From Heliomicrobium undosum (GTDB lineage: Bacteria > Bacillota > Desulfitobacteriia > Heliobacteriales > Heliobacteriaceae): 64,000 nt of DNA. This document shows positions 1 through 9,341 of this stretch, one piece after another. The stretch is from the NCBI RefSeq assembly GCF_009877425.1, contig NZ_WXEY01000006.1, forward strand, positions 112,792 to 176,791, written 5' to 3'. Position 1 is the first letter of the stretch; every line of letters starts with the position of its first letter. The notes under the pieces are model-generated. The model did not search any database. It saw nothing but the letters and a program-made list of their open reading frames with translations, and was not told the origin of the DNA. The translations under genes were made by a program, and so were the position numbers.

Positions 1-220
1 TGAAGCCGTGAATCAACTCACCCATGCACTCATCCGGATTCTCTTCCGCCTCCAGGTCATCGACCCGCACGATGATCCCCGGCGTTTCTGACCGGATGTT
101 CCTCAAGGCGTCCCGGAGCACCTGCTGATCCTCTTCAGACAGTTGCTTAATCGCTTCCAGAACCTGACGCATCCGTAATTGATCCGGCATTTCCCCCACG
201 ATATCTCTCCCCTTTCTCAT
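1..220 (-). CDS. Hypothetical protein, 3' end outside window
   Basis: Reverse-strand reading frame open from an ATG at 220 to the window edge (73 codons visible, stop not seen). An AGGAG lies about 10 bases upstream of this ATG. A GTG eight codons in, preceded by GGGGAG, is an alternative start. The visible part is soluble, charged and mostly helical, with a Leu/Glu/Gln-rich stretch around residues 17-45. No family is recognised. It follows the MoaD-like gene on the same strand and could be cotranscribed with it, although a hairpin at 291-321 lies between them. Confidence 0.55.
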   Translation of the reverse strand, partial: MRKGRDIVGEMPDQLRMRQVLEAIKQLSEEDQQVLRDALRNIRSETPGIIVRVDDLEAEENPDECMGELIHGF

Positions 221-290
221 GACTCGCAACTCCTATCCACGCTGAAGCGAAACCGACATGGCCCCATAAAACAGTGCGGCGAAGCAGAAC

Positions 291-321
291 GCCACAGTTC
301 ATGGGCTCATGGAACTGTGGC
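291..321. other. Perfect 10-bp inverted repeat between two reverse-strand genes
   Basis: GCCACAGTTC at 291-300 pairs perfectly with GAACTGTGGC at 312-321 around an 11-base loop. No T-run follows on either strand, so it is not a standard intrinsic terminator. It could be a transcript-stabilising or processing hairpin, or a protein-binding palindrome, between the MoaD-like gene and the downstream partial gene. Confidence 0.5.
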
Positions 322-348
322 GTCTGTGTAGGAAGCAAGATTTGATTG

Positions 349-612
349 TCAACCCCCGCCAACAGGGGGAAAGAGGGACAAGGTATCACCATCGCAAAGG
401 ATATGGTCGATTTCTTTCGAATGGCCGTTGACCATGCAGATGGCCACTTCCTGCTCAGGAATGGCCAGCGCCGAGAGGGCCTCGCGAACCGTCGATCCAA
501 CGGGAAACTCCATATGGCGTGTCGGGAAGCGATTGACACGGAAGGTGGCGAAGAGCTTGACAAAGACAGTCATGGGCACCGGCGCGACATTATCTCTTTG
601 ATGGCCGCTCAT
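349..612 (-). CDS. MoaD/ThiS-family sulfur carrier protein
   Basis: This is an 87-residue ubiquitin-fold protein ending in FPPVGGG. The C-terminal Gly-Gly is the hallmark of MoaD/ThiS carriers, which are adenylated and thiocarboxylated by an E1-like enzyme. The first 13 residues look like an extension: family similarity starts near MTVFVKLFATFR (residues 14-25). The first ATG nevertheless has a G-rich SD about 7 bases upstream, so it was kept. No moaE, moeB or thiG lies nearby, so whether it serves molybdopterin, thiamine, tungsten cofactor or another sulfur transfer cannot be told from context. Confidence 0.75.
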   Translation of the reverse strand: MSGHQRDNVAPVPMTVFVKLFATFRVNRFPTRHMEFPVGSTVREALSALAIPEQEVAICMVNGHSKEIDHILCDGDTLSLFPPVGGG

Positions 613-888
613 GTCTACACCCCCCGTTTCCTACTCAAAAGTCTATCGGGTCAAAACCCCTTGCGCAATATTTAAAAAGGTTCGTCAATTTCAACACAAA
701 ACTTTTACGGAAACAGCAGTCGATTTCGTTCTGGAGCATACGCATGTATTCCATATTTATGTGCCAAAGCGCGATAGGCGTTGAATGGAACGCCGAAAAG
801 AGCGCTTGCCGAATATCCTTGCGGAGCCGAAGTCATTATAATGAAGATGCGTGACTTTTATGATAGATACAGAAAGGGACAGACAACC

Positions 889-1731
889 ATGCTTTCAGAT
901 TTTCGCTTTACCGTTGTCATCGTATTGACGGCCTTCATCCATATGTTTCATACCTTTAACTACGCTGTACGGTTGGCTGGCGTCCAGACAAAACGGGTTT
1001 CCATGGCCTATTCCTTGTTTAATGTGTTATTTCTATTGGCCAGCACAGCCAATACCATACAAGCGCCTTTGATGGCCAAAGGGATTGAAGGGGCTTTCCG
1101 GGTCTTGACCGACCCGCTCGGCACGGAAGCGGTTGCGCTTTTGGTGGGAACGGTTGATCGCCAACTGCGGATCGTCCTGTTGGCAGCCACGGCAGGAACC
1201 ATCATCGGCACATTGTTGATCCCCAGCTTTACGCGCATCTTTTCCAACGGTATTCTCATGCTCGAACAGATCGGTTCCGTTCCCAAACTGTTGCTCACCG
1301 CCTTATCCGTCCGGCGGCTGAAACAATTGATCGCGAGCGTCCAGCTCCCTCACCCGGAGGTCGTTGCCCGGATGCGGGAGGAGCGAACCATCCCAACCAT
1401 GACACTGCTCTTGAACATTCTCGTCTCTGCCATCTTTACGACAGGCGTCTTGTCCGCCTTATACGCGGGCGTCTTATCTCCCGAGTACCGTCAGACGGCC
1501 GGCTATCTATCAGCGCTGATCAACGGCTTCGCCACGGTGCTGCTGGCCACCCTGATCGATCCGATCACCGCCATCTACACCGATGAAGCCATCGCTGGAA
1601 CGCGTTCCGAAGAAGAGGTAAAATCGCTCGTCATGTACATGGCCTTCAGCCGTATCGCCGGAACCCTCGTTGCCCAGGCGCTGCTGCTGCCGGCGGCGAC
1701 GCTCATCGTGCATTTTACCGGTCTCATCTGA
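889..1731 (+). CDS. amj: Lipid II flippase, Amj family
   Basis: This is a 280-residue polytopic membrane protein. Its N-terminal segment, with AFIHMFHTFNYAVRLAGV at about residues 14-31 and a TKR just after it, matches the start of Bacillus subtilis Amj (YdaH), the alternate lipid II flippase that backs up MurJ. Several hydrophobic segments follow (roughly 40-60, 85-105, 110-130, 175-200, 210-240 and 255-280). The frame is open from 781, but the ATG at 889 has an AAAGGGA SD and gives the family length of about 270 residues. It stands alone, followed by a convergent gene. The functional assignment rests on homology to the B. subtilis protein. Confidence 0.85.
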   Translation: MLSDFRFTVVIVLTAFIHMFHTFNYAVRLAGVQTKRVSMAYSLFNVLFLLASTANTIQAPLMAKGIEGAFRVLTDPLGTEAVALLVGTVDRQLRIVLLAATAGTIIGTLLIPSFTRIFSNGILMLEQIGSVPKLLLTALSVRRLKQLIASVQLPHPEVVARMREERTIPTMTLLLNILVSAIFTTGVLSALYAGVLSPEYRQTAGYLSALINGFATVLLATLIDPITAIYTDEAIAGTRSEEEVKSLVMYMAFSRIAGTLVAQALLLPAATLIVHFTGLI

Positions 1732-1754
1732 CGTCGCCTTAACTCTCACGCAGT

Positions 1755-2165
1755 TTATCCGGCGCAATAAATCCGGTTCAGCCGTTCGGCCAGTCCCGCG
1801 CTGATCCCCTGGGCCGAGTGGCTCAGTTCGCGCTTGGCCATGACCACATCCAGGTTGAGGCCGTGATGATCGTCGTTGCGCTTCTGGAGATCATCGAGCA
1901 GCAACTTGGCCGCCGCTTTTTCAATCGGCCCCTCCCGAAAAGGCGTTAGCGCCTGGATGGCCTGATGCACCCGCCGGTTGGTCCATTCCAGGTAGGCCAC
2001 CCGGGCGACCAGCCCCAAGACAAAGGCGCCTTCGATGATACCCCATCCGGCCTTGTCCAGGCCGAGCACCGCTTCTCCCCCGAAAGACAGAATCAGGGGG
2101 ATGAGGGCCATCACCGCGCCGGCCATCGCCCCGGCGATGATTAGATTTGACAAGCTTTTGTTCAT
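1755..2165 (-). CDS. Small two-TM membrane protein of unknown function
   Basis: This is a 136-residue protein with two hydrophobic segments (about residues 7-30 and 40-58) and a soluble helical C-terminal half rich in Arg, Lys and Glu. It starts 98 bases after the end of the germinant-receptor permease gene on the same strand, so it may be the last gene of that operon. No characterised family is recognised. A role tied to spore germination is only suggested by position. Confidence 0.6.
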   Translation of the reverse strand: MNKSLSNLIIAGAMAGAVMALIPLILSFGGEAVLGLDKAGWGIIEGAFVLGLVARVAYLEWTNRRVHQAIQALTPFREGPIEKAAAKLLLDDLQKRNDDHHGLNLDVVMAKRELSHSAQGISAGLAERLNRIYCAG

Positions 2166-2263
2166 CCCGCCGATTTCACTTCCTGTATCGCATATCCGAT
2201 GATAACAATGAACCGAACACCCTCATTGTATCGAATGGAGAACCATCGCGCCAGTCGTTCCCT

Positions 2264-3391
2264 TCATCCGGTTTTTGCAGGCGCTCCCTTTTTTTCCTCT
2301 CCCTGCGCCTTGACTTCGGCGACGATCCAGATCAAAAGGGGCAGGAGCACCTGAAAGGGAAATGCATAGTAGGGATAGATGGCGTCGGCCCAGCTGGACA
2401 TCTGTTTTGTGCTGCTGTATATATTCGACGCAAACAGGAGCGACAAAAACCCGACAGGCGTTACCAAAAACCGATACTCATTAAATCCAAAAACATGGCA
2501 AATGCCTTTGCATGCCGCCAACAGGCAGACACAGATCTTTATAAAGCCGGCCAATATGTTGATCAAAAAGATGACGACTTCCAACCGCTGCAAAAAGTCG
2601 CCGATGCTGATTTCCTGGACCGCCAAAAAACCAGGGAAGAAATTGGCGGCATACTCTTCCGGCCCGACGACGGCCATCACAGCGGTGATGCTCGTAAAAA
2701 CGGCGAAAAAACCAATGAACAGCCCCATCATATACTGCTTCACCGCTGGCGCCTGTTTTGAGGACGACAGTAGCAACAAAAAAATCACCGTCTCCGCCAA
2801 GGGAAAGCTGAACAGATCAATGGCCGCCTGGAAGATCTTTTGGTGATTTTTATACAGGATCGGATACAAGCGCTGAATTTCAAATTGCGGCAATAGGAGC
2901 AAGAAGGTGAGCATGGCGGCGATGACGATCCAGGGCAGGTAGATTTCCCCCGTTCGCGCGATGACCTCTATGCCTTCTTTGACCGCCCAGATGGCCAACA
3001 GGGCGAGAAAAAACATGATGACCAGCTTCGGTGTCTCCGGGATCGCCACCACGTTGATGAATTCACCGAAATTGATGAGCACCAATCCTGATAAAGTGAA
3101 GGCGTAAAAGGCGTAGACAAAGATGATCGCCTTGCCGATGATCTTTCCAAACAGGCGCGTTGTGATTTCAAGCAGATCCATCCCCGTGTTGAGCGACAAA
3201 ATGCGCCCATAGACAACGACCATGGGCAAGGCGAACAGGAGGGACAGCAAAGCGGCCATCCAAACATCCTGCTTGGCTTTGGCGCCAATCGGCAAGATCA
3301 GGCTGCTGCCGATGATGAACAAGACGATCAGGTAGACGCCTTGCTTGAAGGAAACCTGCTCCTTGCCCCTCCCCCCGCCCTGGCTCTTCAT
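2264..3391 (-). CDS. gerB: Spore germinant receptor B subunit (GerAB-type permease)
   Basis: This 375-residue protein has about ten hydrophobic segments and belongs to the endospore germination permease branch of the APC superfamily. It is the B subunit of GerA-type germinant receptors in the spore inner membrane and is thought to bind the germinant. The frame is open further upstream, but the ATG at 3391 overlaps the stop of the preceding small gene (ATGA) and fits the family start (FKQGVYLIVLFIIGSSLILP, residues 15-34). It is the fourth gene in the order gerA-gerC-small ORF-gerB. Forespore expression is expected for the family, but no promoter could be assigned confidently. Confidence 0.92.
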   Translation of the reverse strand: MKSQGGGRGKEQVSFKQGVYLIVLFIIGSSLILPIGAKAKQDVWMAALLSLLFALPMVVVYGRILSLNTGMDLLEITTRLFGKIIGKAIIFVYAFYAFTLSGLVLINFGEFINVVAIPETPKLVIMFFLALLAIWAVKEGIEVIARTGEIYLPWIVIAAMLTFLLLLPQFEIQRLYPILYKNHQKIFQAAIDLFSFPLAETVIFLLLLSSSKQAPAVKQYMMGLFIGFFAVFTSITAVMAVVGPEEYAANFFPGFLAVQEISIGDFLQRLEVVIFLINILAGFIKICVCLLAACKGICHVFGFNEYRFLVTPVGFLSLLFASNIYSSTKQMSSWADAIYPYYAFPFQVLLPLLIWIVAEVKAQGEEKKGAPAKTG

Positions 3392-3606
3392 TGATGCCCC
3401 ACCAGCGGCGCCAGCCCGAGCCAAGATTCCAGCACATCCGCGATACTGGGCATTGATTCCTGGAAGCCCATCAGCGCCGCCCACACAAGGCCGGGGAAGA
3501 GGAATGCCAGGTAAACAGCCAGTTCCTTCCCTCGTTTAGACCGTTTCAGATGCACAGCGTCGACCCACCCAAAGAGGATGAAGACGGTCAGGACGAAAAA
3601 CCTCAA
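3388..3606 (-). CDS. Small membrane protein inside the germinant-receptor operon
   Basis: This 72-residue protein has a hydrophobic N-terminal segment (residues 2-15), a basic stretch (KRSKRGKE), and a second hydrophobic segment (residues 29-45). It sits between gerC and gerB, starts 2 bases after the gerC stop and overlaps gerB by 4 bases, so it is translationally coupled to both. Position and size resemble GerD-independent accessory or D-subunit-like small proteins found with some receptor operons. The sequence itself gives no family match that I can recognise. Confidence 0.7.
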   Translation of the reverse strand: MRFFVLTVFILFGWVDAVHLKRSKRGKELAVYLAFLFPGLVWAALMGFQESMPSIADVLESWLGLAPLVGHQ

Positions 3607-3608
3607 TA

Positions 3609-4778
3609 CTACTCACCGACTTTTGTAGGTTCTGACAAGAGCGCGCTGCCTTTGAGCCTGAAGTCGACGATCGTTTGAACCTCCAGATCCGGAAAGACTC
3701 GCTCCCATCCTGTCTGCTCGATGGCTTCCCATAGGTCCGGGCGCCTGTGATGAATCATCTGTCCAAAACCGAAGACATCGGTCTGATATTTCTCCTGAAC
3801 CTCGCGGATCGTTTTTTGAAGCTCTCGTGCCAGTTGCTTGTTCGCTTTCTCTGTCAGTTCTTCTTTTTTCTCTAAGTCGATCACATCTTTTTCGGTCGAT
3901 ATCTCGGCGATATCGGCCAACGGTTCCACTGTCAATTCAATCACGGGGCGATTGCCTTCCACATGCAACGCACGCTTCGTCTTGCTCCGGTAGATTTCCA
4001 GGCTGACTTCCGTTTTCGGCCTTTCCGTGCTGACGGCGATCAAACTTCCCCTATTCATCCGGTCCCGGATAAAGAGCAAGCTCCGCGTCTCCTCGGCATC
4101 CAGGTATCCGACCAGCCGTTCCCCCCTAAACAAAGCGGTGCCTCCGATCTGGGGGACCTTATCACCGGCATTTTCCGCCGTTTGCACGAAGGGGATTGTC
4201 GCCCCGATTCCCGGCGCTTCCATGTCTTCCACGAAATCACCGACAGTGGTAGACAACAGCTTTCCCGAGTTCCCATATCTCCGCAATGTTTCCTCTAGTT
4301 GCATCGACACGGTGTCGAAGAGTTTTGACTTGGTCTTGAAAATATCGGCTGCCCTTTCGCCCCGTGTGACGAGGACCCACGTCTGTGAACGAACCTCGGC
4401 GTCGCGGTTGATCCAGTCGGTGATCTGGATCATGCCGTCTCTCGCCATTTCCTCACTGACGATGAAGGCTTTGGCATGACTCCAGTAAAGCTTTTTCCCT
4501 GACTTGGCGATCATGTTTCTGACCGCCTCAAACACGGTTTTGCCGGAGCTTTCAAAGAGTTGGGGGCGGATCCCCAGACTGCCGCCGCCTTCAGCTTTCT
4601 CCCCGGTTTTGGTGCTCATCAGTTCGACCGTCAAATGAATTTGTTCGCCCTCTTTATCAAAAGCGGCGCCAACGACGATGCCCAGATCGCGGATTTCTCT
4701 GTAGTTCCAGCATCCGGCCACCGGCAGGATGAGCACAAAACAGGCGAAAAGGAGGCCGGCGCGAACGCCCGGACTCAT
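3609..4778 (-). CDS. gerC: Spore germinant receptor C subunit (lipoprotein)
   Basis: This 389-residue Ger(x)C family protein has a lipoprotein signal peptide with lipobox VAGC (Cys23), followed by the characteristic WNYREIRDLGIVVGAAFDK. It is expected to be lipid-anchored on the outer face of the spore inner membrane and to assemble with GerA and GerB subunits. Its ATG overlaps the gerA stop codon (ATGA at 4775-4778). A charged helical region near residues 290-335 is typical of the C-terminal domain. Confidence 0.93.
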   Translation of the reverse strand: MSPGVRAGLLFACFVLILPVAGCWNYREIRDLGIVVGAAFDKEGEQIHLTVELMSTKTGEKAEGGGSLGIRPQLFESSGKTVFEAVRNMIAKSGKKLYWSHAKAFIVSEEMARDGMIQITDWINRDAEVRSQTWVLVTRGERAADIFKTKSKLFDTVSMQLEETLRRYGNSGKLLSTTVGDFVEDMEAPGIGATIPFVQTAENAGDKVPQIGGTALFRGERLVGYLDAEETRSLLFIRDRMNRGSLIAVSTERPKTEVSLEIYRSKTKRALHVEGNRPVIELTVEPLADIAEISTEKDVIDLEKKEELTEKANKQLARELQKTIREVQEKYQTDVFGFGQMIHHRRPDLWEAIEQTGWERVFPDLEVQTIVDFRLKGSALLSEPTKVGE

Positions 4779-6319
4779 GGTTTCGGTCTCCCCGGATCGG
4801 CCAACCGCCGGTCATTGTGGGTGAGGAGCCTTGGGCGGTAGGTCATCCACCACCAGGGCGCGCGGATGGCCGTGTCTTTCAGGTCTTGCAAGCGGATGGA
4901 CGTGATGCTGGCCAGGTACGTGACACCGAAGCTGCGGATGCCGGCCAGGTGAATGGTCAAAGCGATGACGGCGAAGATGTAACCGAAGAATCCTAGAAAA
5001 GACGAGGCAAGCAAGAAGAAGATGCTGAGCAAAAAGGCGACGCCGGGCATTTCAGGGACCATGAAGCTGGTGATCCCCGTCAAGGCCGCCACGATGACCA
5101 TGGGCGCGCTGATGATCTTGGCGGTGACGGCCGCCTCACCCAAGATTAAAGCCCCGACGATGCTGACGGCTTGTCCGACCGGGGAAGGCAAGCGCACCCC
5201 CGCCTCTCGCAAAATCTGAAAAGCCGTGAGCATCAACAGCGCCTCAACCACCGTAGGAAAGGGCACGCCTTCCTTGGCGGCGGAGATGCTGAACAACAGC
5301 CGGGTCGGGATCATCTCCTGGTGGAAGGTGGTCAGGGCCACGAATATGGCAGGCGTGCTGGTCGTCAAGAAGAAACTCAGGTAACGCAGCAGCCGGTTGA
5401 CGGAACTGTAAAAATAATTGTCATAGTAATCCTTGTTCGCCTGGAAGTATTCAACGAAGAGGTAGGGCAGGGTGATGACGAAGGGAGAGCCGTCGACGAC
5501 GACGAGGATCCTGCCTTCCAGCAGTTTCCCCACCGCCGTATCAGGACGTTCCGTCGTGCCGAGCGTTTCAAAGGGAGAGAGCGGAGCGTCACGGATCAAC
5601 TCGATGATGTATTCCGGCTCCAGGATGCCGTCCATTTGCACCTGATCGAGGCGGCGCTGGAGTTCATCGAGAAACTCTTTCCTGCTGACGCCCTCCAGAT
5701 AGACGATGCAGATCTTTGTCTTCGTCCGCGTCCCGATCTCCCGATAGACCATCTTCAGGTTCGGGTTGGTCACTTTGCGCCGGATCATGACCAGATTGGT
5801 GACGATGTTCTCGATAAACCCTTCCCGGGGGCCCCGGACGACTCGTTCTGTCTCCGGTTCGCTGATGGCACGCTTCTCCCAACCCTTCGCCTCGATCAGG
5901 ATGACTGCAGAGGCGCCATCAACGACCAACAGCACATTGCCGTACAAGAGCGCCTGGATGGCCGGGTTTACCTTCGTTTCTGTGGTCACGTTTCCGGCGC
6001 TGACGATTCTTTTCACGAACAGGGACAATAGTTCGTCCTCAGGGGTCTGTTGCCAGTGGAAATCTTGCAATCGCGCCAGCACATTCTCATGGATCAAATC
6101 GCTGTCCACCATACCGTCCACATAGACGGCGCAGCAGCGATGATTGTCTTGCCCGTCCAGCGTCAACGAGCGAAAGATGATCAGGTCATCGTTGGCGAGG
6201 ATTTTTTTTAAGGTCCTCATGTTCTCGTCGTAGGAATGGTCGAAGGCATCCGGCGTCTGCCGTTGACCGGCAGGAGCCTGCAAAGATCGTCTTAGTCTCA
6301 CCGTTCCCCTTTCATCCAC
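4775..6319 (-). CDS. gerA: Spore germinant receptor A subunit
   Basis: A GerA-family protein of about 514 residues. It has a large N-terminal cytoplasmic domain containing ENMRTLKKIL and NDDLIIFRS-type motifs, then membrane segments in the C-terminal third (from about residue 300). The reading frame is open to 6385. The GTG at 6319 was chosen because AGGGGGG precedes it by about 6 bases; GTG at 6301 or ATG at 6358 are possible. It is the first gene of the gerA-gerC-smallORF-gerB operon. The 262 bases upstream (6320-6581) separate it from the divergent histidine kinase and contain repeated TTGCATA elements. No confident sigma-G promoter was found. Confidence 0.92.
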   Translation of the reverse strand: MDERGTVRLRRSLQAPAGQRQTPDAFDHSYDENMRTLKKILANDDLIIFRSLTLDGQDNHRCCAVYVDGMVDSDLIHENVLARLQDFHWQQTPEDELLSLFVKRIVSAGNVTTETKVNPAIQALLYGNVLLVVDGASAVILIEAKGWEKRAISEPETERVVRGPREGFIENIVTNLVMIRRKVTNPNLKMVYREIGTRTKTKICIVYLEGVSRKEFLDELQRRLDQVQMDGILEPEYIIELIRDAPLSPFETLGTTERPDTAVGKLLEGRILVVVDGSPFVITLPYLFVEYFQANKDYYDNYFYSSVNRLLRYLSFFLTTSTPAIFVALTTFHQEMIPTRLLFSISAAKEGVPFPTVVEALLMLTAFQILREAGVRLPSPVGQAVSIVGALILGEAAVTAKIISAPMVIVAALTGITSFMVPEMPGVAFLLSIFFLLASSFLGFFGYIFAVIALTIHLAGIRSFGVTYLASITSIRLQDLKDTAIRAPWWWMTYRPRLLTHNDRRLADPGRPKP

Positions 6320-6581
6320 CGGATGCCCCCCTTTCCCTGCTAGTGTACCCCCTGACATTGACTTTACTACGGCACTCCTTGGCATGGCCGGCCTCTTGCA
6401 TAGGCTGTACTGCTGTACTGCTTTGCATACTCTTCATACATTGCTGTGCTGCAGTTCTCTTTGCATACCGCGCTCTTTTGTGTTCACATTACTCCCCTTG
6501 GCTTGCCCCTCGCTCGCCCCTTCGCGTATACTCAAATCAAGACAGTTATAACAATGTAAGGATTTTTTCGCTTGAAGATCC

Positions 6582-9248
6582 ATGTCCGTCTGGATACTTT
6601 TTCTTGAAAGGCGGGATAGATTGTCTACCTTTCCGAATCGACCGAGAGACTCCTTGACCCTTTTGCAGTGGATCTGGCGTTCTTATTTAAAAACTGCCCT
6701 GATCCCTATCCTCACCATTGAACTCATCTTCATCGGCATTTATTTTTACTCCAATGAATGGAGCAAACGGGAAAACACCGCCGTTGTCCGCGAGATGACC
6801 GATGACGATCTGCAGCGGATCGTCCGGCAAGAGGCCGAGGTTATCGCTCAACAGACCCAGCGGATCACCCACTTGGCCGAGTTGTATCGCCAGCAGGTGG
6901 CCTTGGCCTATGATCAACCGCCGAACCTTTCTCCGGAAGACGCCGCTCGCCTCGCCTACTCGCCCGATGGCGCGTACCACACCACAAGGGGCGGCGAGGG
7001 TCAACTGGCCGTCTTTTACAGCGGTTATAGGCCCATCGGACCGGCGGAACGGGAAAAGGTCGCCCGCCTGCTCCGCCTGCAATCCCTCATGGTCGGCATC
7101 CAAAACAACGAACCGATGGCCGCCGCCATCTATCTGAACACCTTCGACTCTCTCAACATCATCTACCCCTATTTCGATGTGCTCTCCCAATACGCCCCGA
7201 AGATGAACATACCGTCCTTCAATTTCTACTATGAGGCGGATGCCGAACATAACCCGGAGCGCAAGGTTCGCTGGACCGACGCCTACCTCGATCCGGCCGG
7301 CAACGGCTGGATGGCCTCCTGCATCGCACCTGTCTATCGCAACGGGACGCTCGAAGGCGTCGTCGGCATCGATATGACCATCGACACCATCATCAAAGGT
7401 ATCCTGAATCTGAACATCCCCTGGAACGGCTACGGCATGCTGATCGGCAAGGACGGATCGATCCTGGCCCTGCCCCAATCGGGCGAGGTCGACTGGAACC
7501 TCCATGAGTTGACAGCCCACCGCTATGACAACGCCGTCCAGGAAAACACCTTCAAGCCGGAACAGTTCAACCTGTACAAGCGTCCTGACAAGGCCGAACT
7601 GGCCCAGCAGGTGCAGCATAGGGATCACGGCCTGCTGCCGGTGACCTTGAACGGCCACAAAAAACTGGTCTCCTGGTCCACTGTCGCCGAAACCGGCTGG
7701 AAACTGCTCGTCCTCGTCCCGGAAGAAAACATCTATGCCAAGGCGAATGCACTCAGCGCGATTTTGTGGCGCATCGGGGCAATGATGATCGGCGGCATGG
7801 TGCTTTTCTACTCCGTCTTTTTCGCCATCCTCTACCGGCAGGCCAAGCGCGTCTCCCATGACATCTCCCAGCCGCTCATGGAAGTGAACGGTATGGTCAA
7901 GCGGATCGGCCAGGGCGAGTATGCCCAGAGGGCGCCCGCCTTCCCCGTCCACGAACTGACCGAGACGGCCGCCTTGCTGGCCCAGATGGGCCGCCAATTG
8001 GGGGATACGGCGCAGTACCTGATCCAGGCGAAGGAGGAGGCGGAACGGGCCAGCCGGGCCAAGTCGGAGTTTTTGTCCAGCATGAGCCATGAGTTGCGCA
8101 CCCCCCTCAACGCCATCCTGGGCTTCTCCGACCTCCTGGACACGCAGTGCTTATCGGACGCCGACCGGGAGGGCTTGCGGGAGATCCATAAGGCCGGTCA
8201 CCACCTGCTGGCGCTGATCAACGATGTCCTCGACCTGGCCCGCATCGAATCGGGCAAATTGGAACTGTCCAATGAACCCGTCTCGCTCCCCGAGACGGTC
8301 GACGAATGCTTGCACCTCATCCAACCGCTGGCGCAAAAACGAGGCATCGTTATCATCAATCAGGTCTCCGAGTCAAAGCCCTATTACCTGAAAGCCGACC
8401 TGACCCGGTTCAAGCAGGTGCTGATCAACCTGCTCTCCAACGCCGTCAAGTACAACCGGGAACAGGGACAGGTGATCATCGGCTGCCGCCTCGTGAGCGA
8501 CAGCCGGCTCGCCGTCGATGTGAAAGACACCGGCTTTGGCATCGCGCCCGATCAGTTGACCAAGATCTTTGAACCCTTCCACCGCAGCCATACGAAACAG
8601 ACCACCGTCGAGGGGATCGGCGTCGGGTTGACGGTGACGAAGCAACTGGTCGAGGTGATGGGCGGCAGCATCCATGTGGAGAGCGCGCCGAATCAGGGCA
8701 GCCATTTCTGGATTGAGATGCCCCTCGCGAAAACGCCGCCGGAACCCATGGTTCAGCGTGAGTATCCTGAACACAGACAAAATTCCCAACATGTAACAGG
8801 CCCGGCACAAAGGCCGTATATGAAACATACTCCTCCACCGTCGGATCCTGATCCAGACACCGGAGACGCCCCCTTGACACGCATTCTCCTGGTCGATGAC
8901 AACAAAGCCAATCAAAAATTGGCTCGCATGATGCTGTTGAAGTTGGGCTATGCCGTCGACATCGTCGACAACGGCCTCGAAGCGGTGCAGGCTTTCGAGC
9001 GGGAAGCCTACGACTGCATCATCATGGATTGCCACATGCCGGTCATGGACGGCTTTGAGGCGACCCGGGAGATCCGGCGCTTGGAGGCGCAAAGGAAGAC
9101 CCGGACCCCCATCGTGGCGCTGACCGCCAACGCGATGAAAGGCGACCTGGAAAGCTGCCTGCGCGCCGGCATGGACGATTATCTCAGCAAGCCCGTCTCT
9201 CCGGAGAAACTGAACACGATTCTTCGCAAGTGGATTCCTTCGTCATAG
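6582..9248 (+). CDS. Hybrid sensor histidine kinase with receiver domain
   Basis: This 888-residue membrane kinase has a TM segment at about residues 37-57, a large extracytoplasmic Cache-like sensor domain at about 60-385, a second TM at about 392-415, and a HAMP linker. The HisKA dimerisation helix carries the phospho-acceptor His503 in SMSHELRTP. HATPase motifs follow ([30 protein letters not shown]), and the C-terminal receiver (from about 767) has [12 protein letters not shown] and the conserved Lys in LSKPVS. It is divergent from the germination operon and lies 93 bases before the HD-GYP regulator, its likely partner. A TTG at 6621 with an AAAGGCGGG upstream is an alternative start. The sensed signal is unknown. 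Confidence 0.92.
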   Translation: MSVWILFLERRDRLSTFPNRPRDSLTLLQWIWRSYLKTALIPILTIELIFIGIYFYSNEWSKRENTAVVREMTDDDLQRIVRQEAEVIAQQTQRITHLAELYRQQVALAYDQPPNLSPEDAARLAYSPDGAYHTTRGGEGQLAVFYSGYRPIGPAEREKVARLLRLQSLMVGIQNNEPMAAAIYLNTFDSLNIIYPYFDVLSQYAPKMNIPSFNFYYEADAEHNPERKVRWTDAYLDPAGNGWMASCIAPVYRNGTLEGVVGIDMTIDTIIKGILNLNIPWNGYGMLIGKDGSILALPQSGEVDWNLHELTAHRYDNAVQENTFKPEQFNLYKRPDKAELAQQVQHRDHGLLPVTLNGHKKLVSWSTVAETGWKLLVLVPEENIYAKANALSAILWRIGAMMIGGMVLFYSVFFAILYRQAKRVSHDISQPLMEVNGMVKRIGQGEYAQRAPAFPVHELTETAALLAQMGRQLGDTAQYLIQAKEEAERASRAKSEFLSSMSHELRTPLNAILGFSDLLDTQCLSDADREGLREIHKAGHHLLALINDVLDLARIESGKLELSNEPVSLPETVDECLHLIQPLAQKRGIVIINQVSESKPYYLKADLTRFKQVLINLLSNAVKYNREQGQVIIGCRLVSDSRLAVDVKDTGFGIAPDQLTKIFEPFHRSHTKQTTVEGIGVGLTVTKQLVEVMGGSIHVESAPNQGSHFWIEMPLAKTPPEPMVQREYPEHRQNSQHVTGPAQRPYMKHTPPPSDPDPDTGDAPLTRILLVDDNKANQKLARMMLLKLGYAVDIVDNGLEAVQAFEREAYDCIIMDCHMPVMDGFEATREIRRLEAQRKTRTPIVALTANAMKGDLESCLRAGMDDYLSKPVSPEKLNTILRKWIPSS

Positions 9249-9341
9249 CTTTCCGCCTGGCGAAGAACGACAGGCAATTACCGGCCGTTGCCGTACCGTA
9301 ATGTTCAACATGTCATAGGCGACGAACGGACAGAATGTGAG

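Noticed and set aside
6343..6657. 104-codon forward open frame between gerA and the histidine kinase
   Set aside because: A Cys/Leu-rich product of a repetitive promoter region, with no SD, overlapping both neighbours in wrong frames.
6687..8090. 467-codon reverse-strand open frame opposite the histidine kinase
   Set aside because: It is the antisense shadow of a G+C-rich coding region. It has no SD or recognisable domain, and the forward frame carries all kinase motifs.
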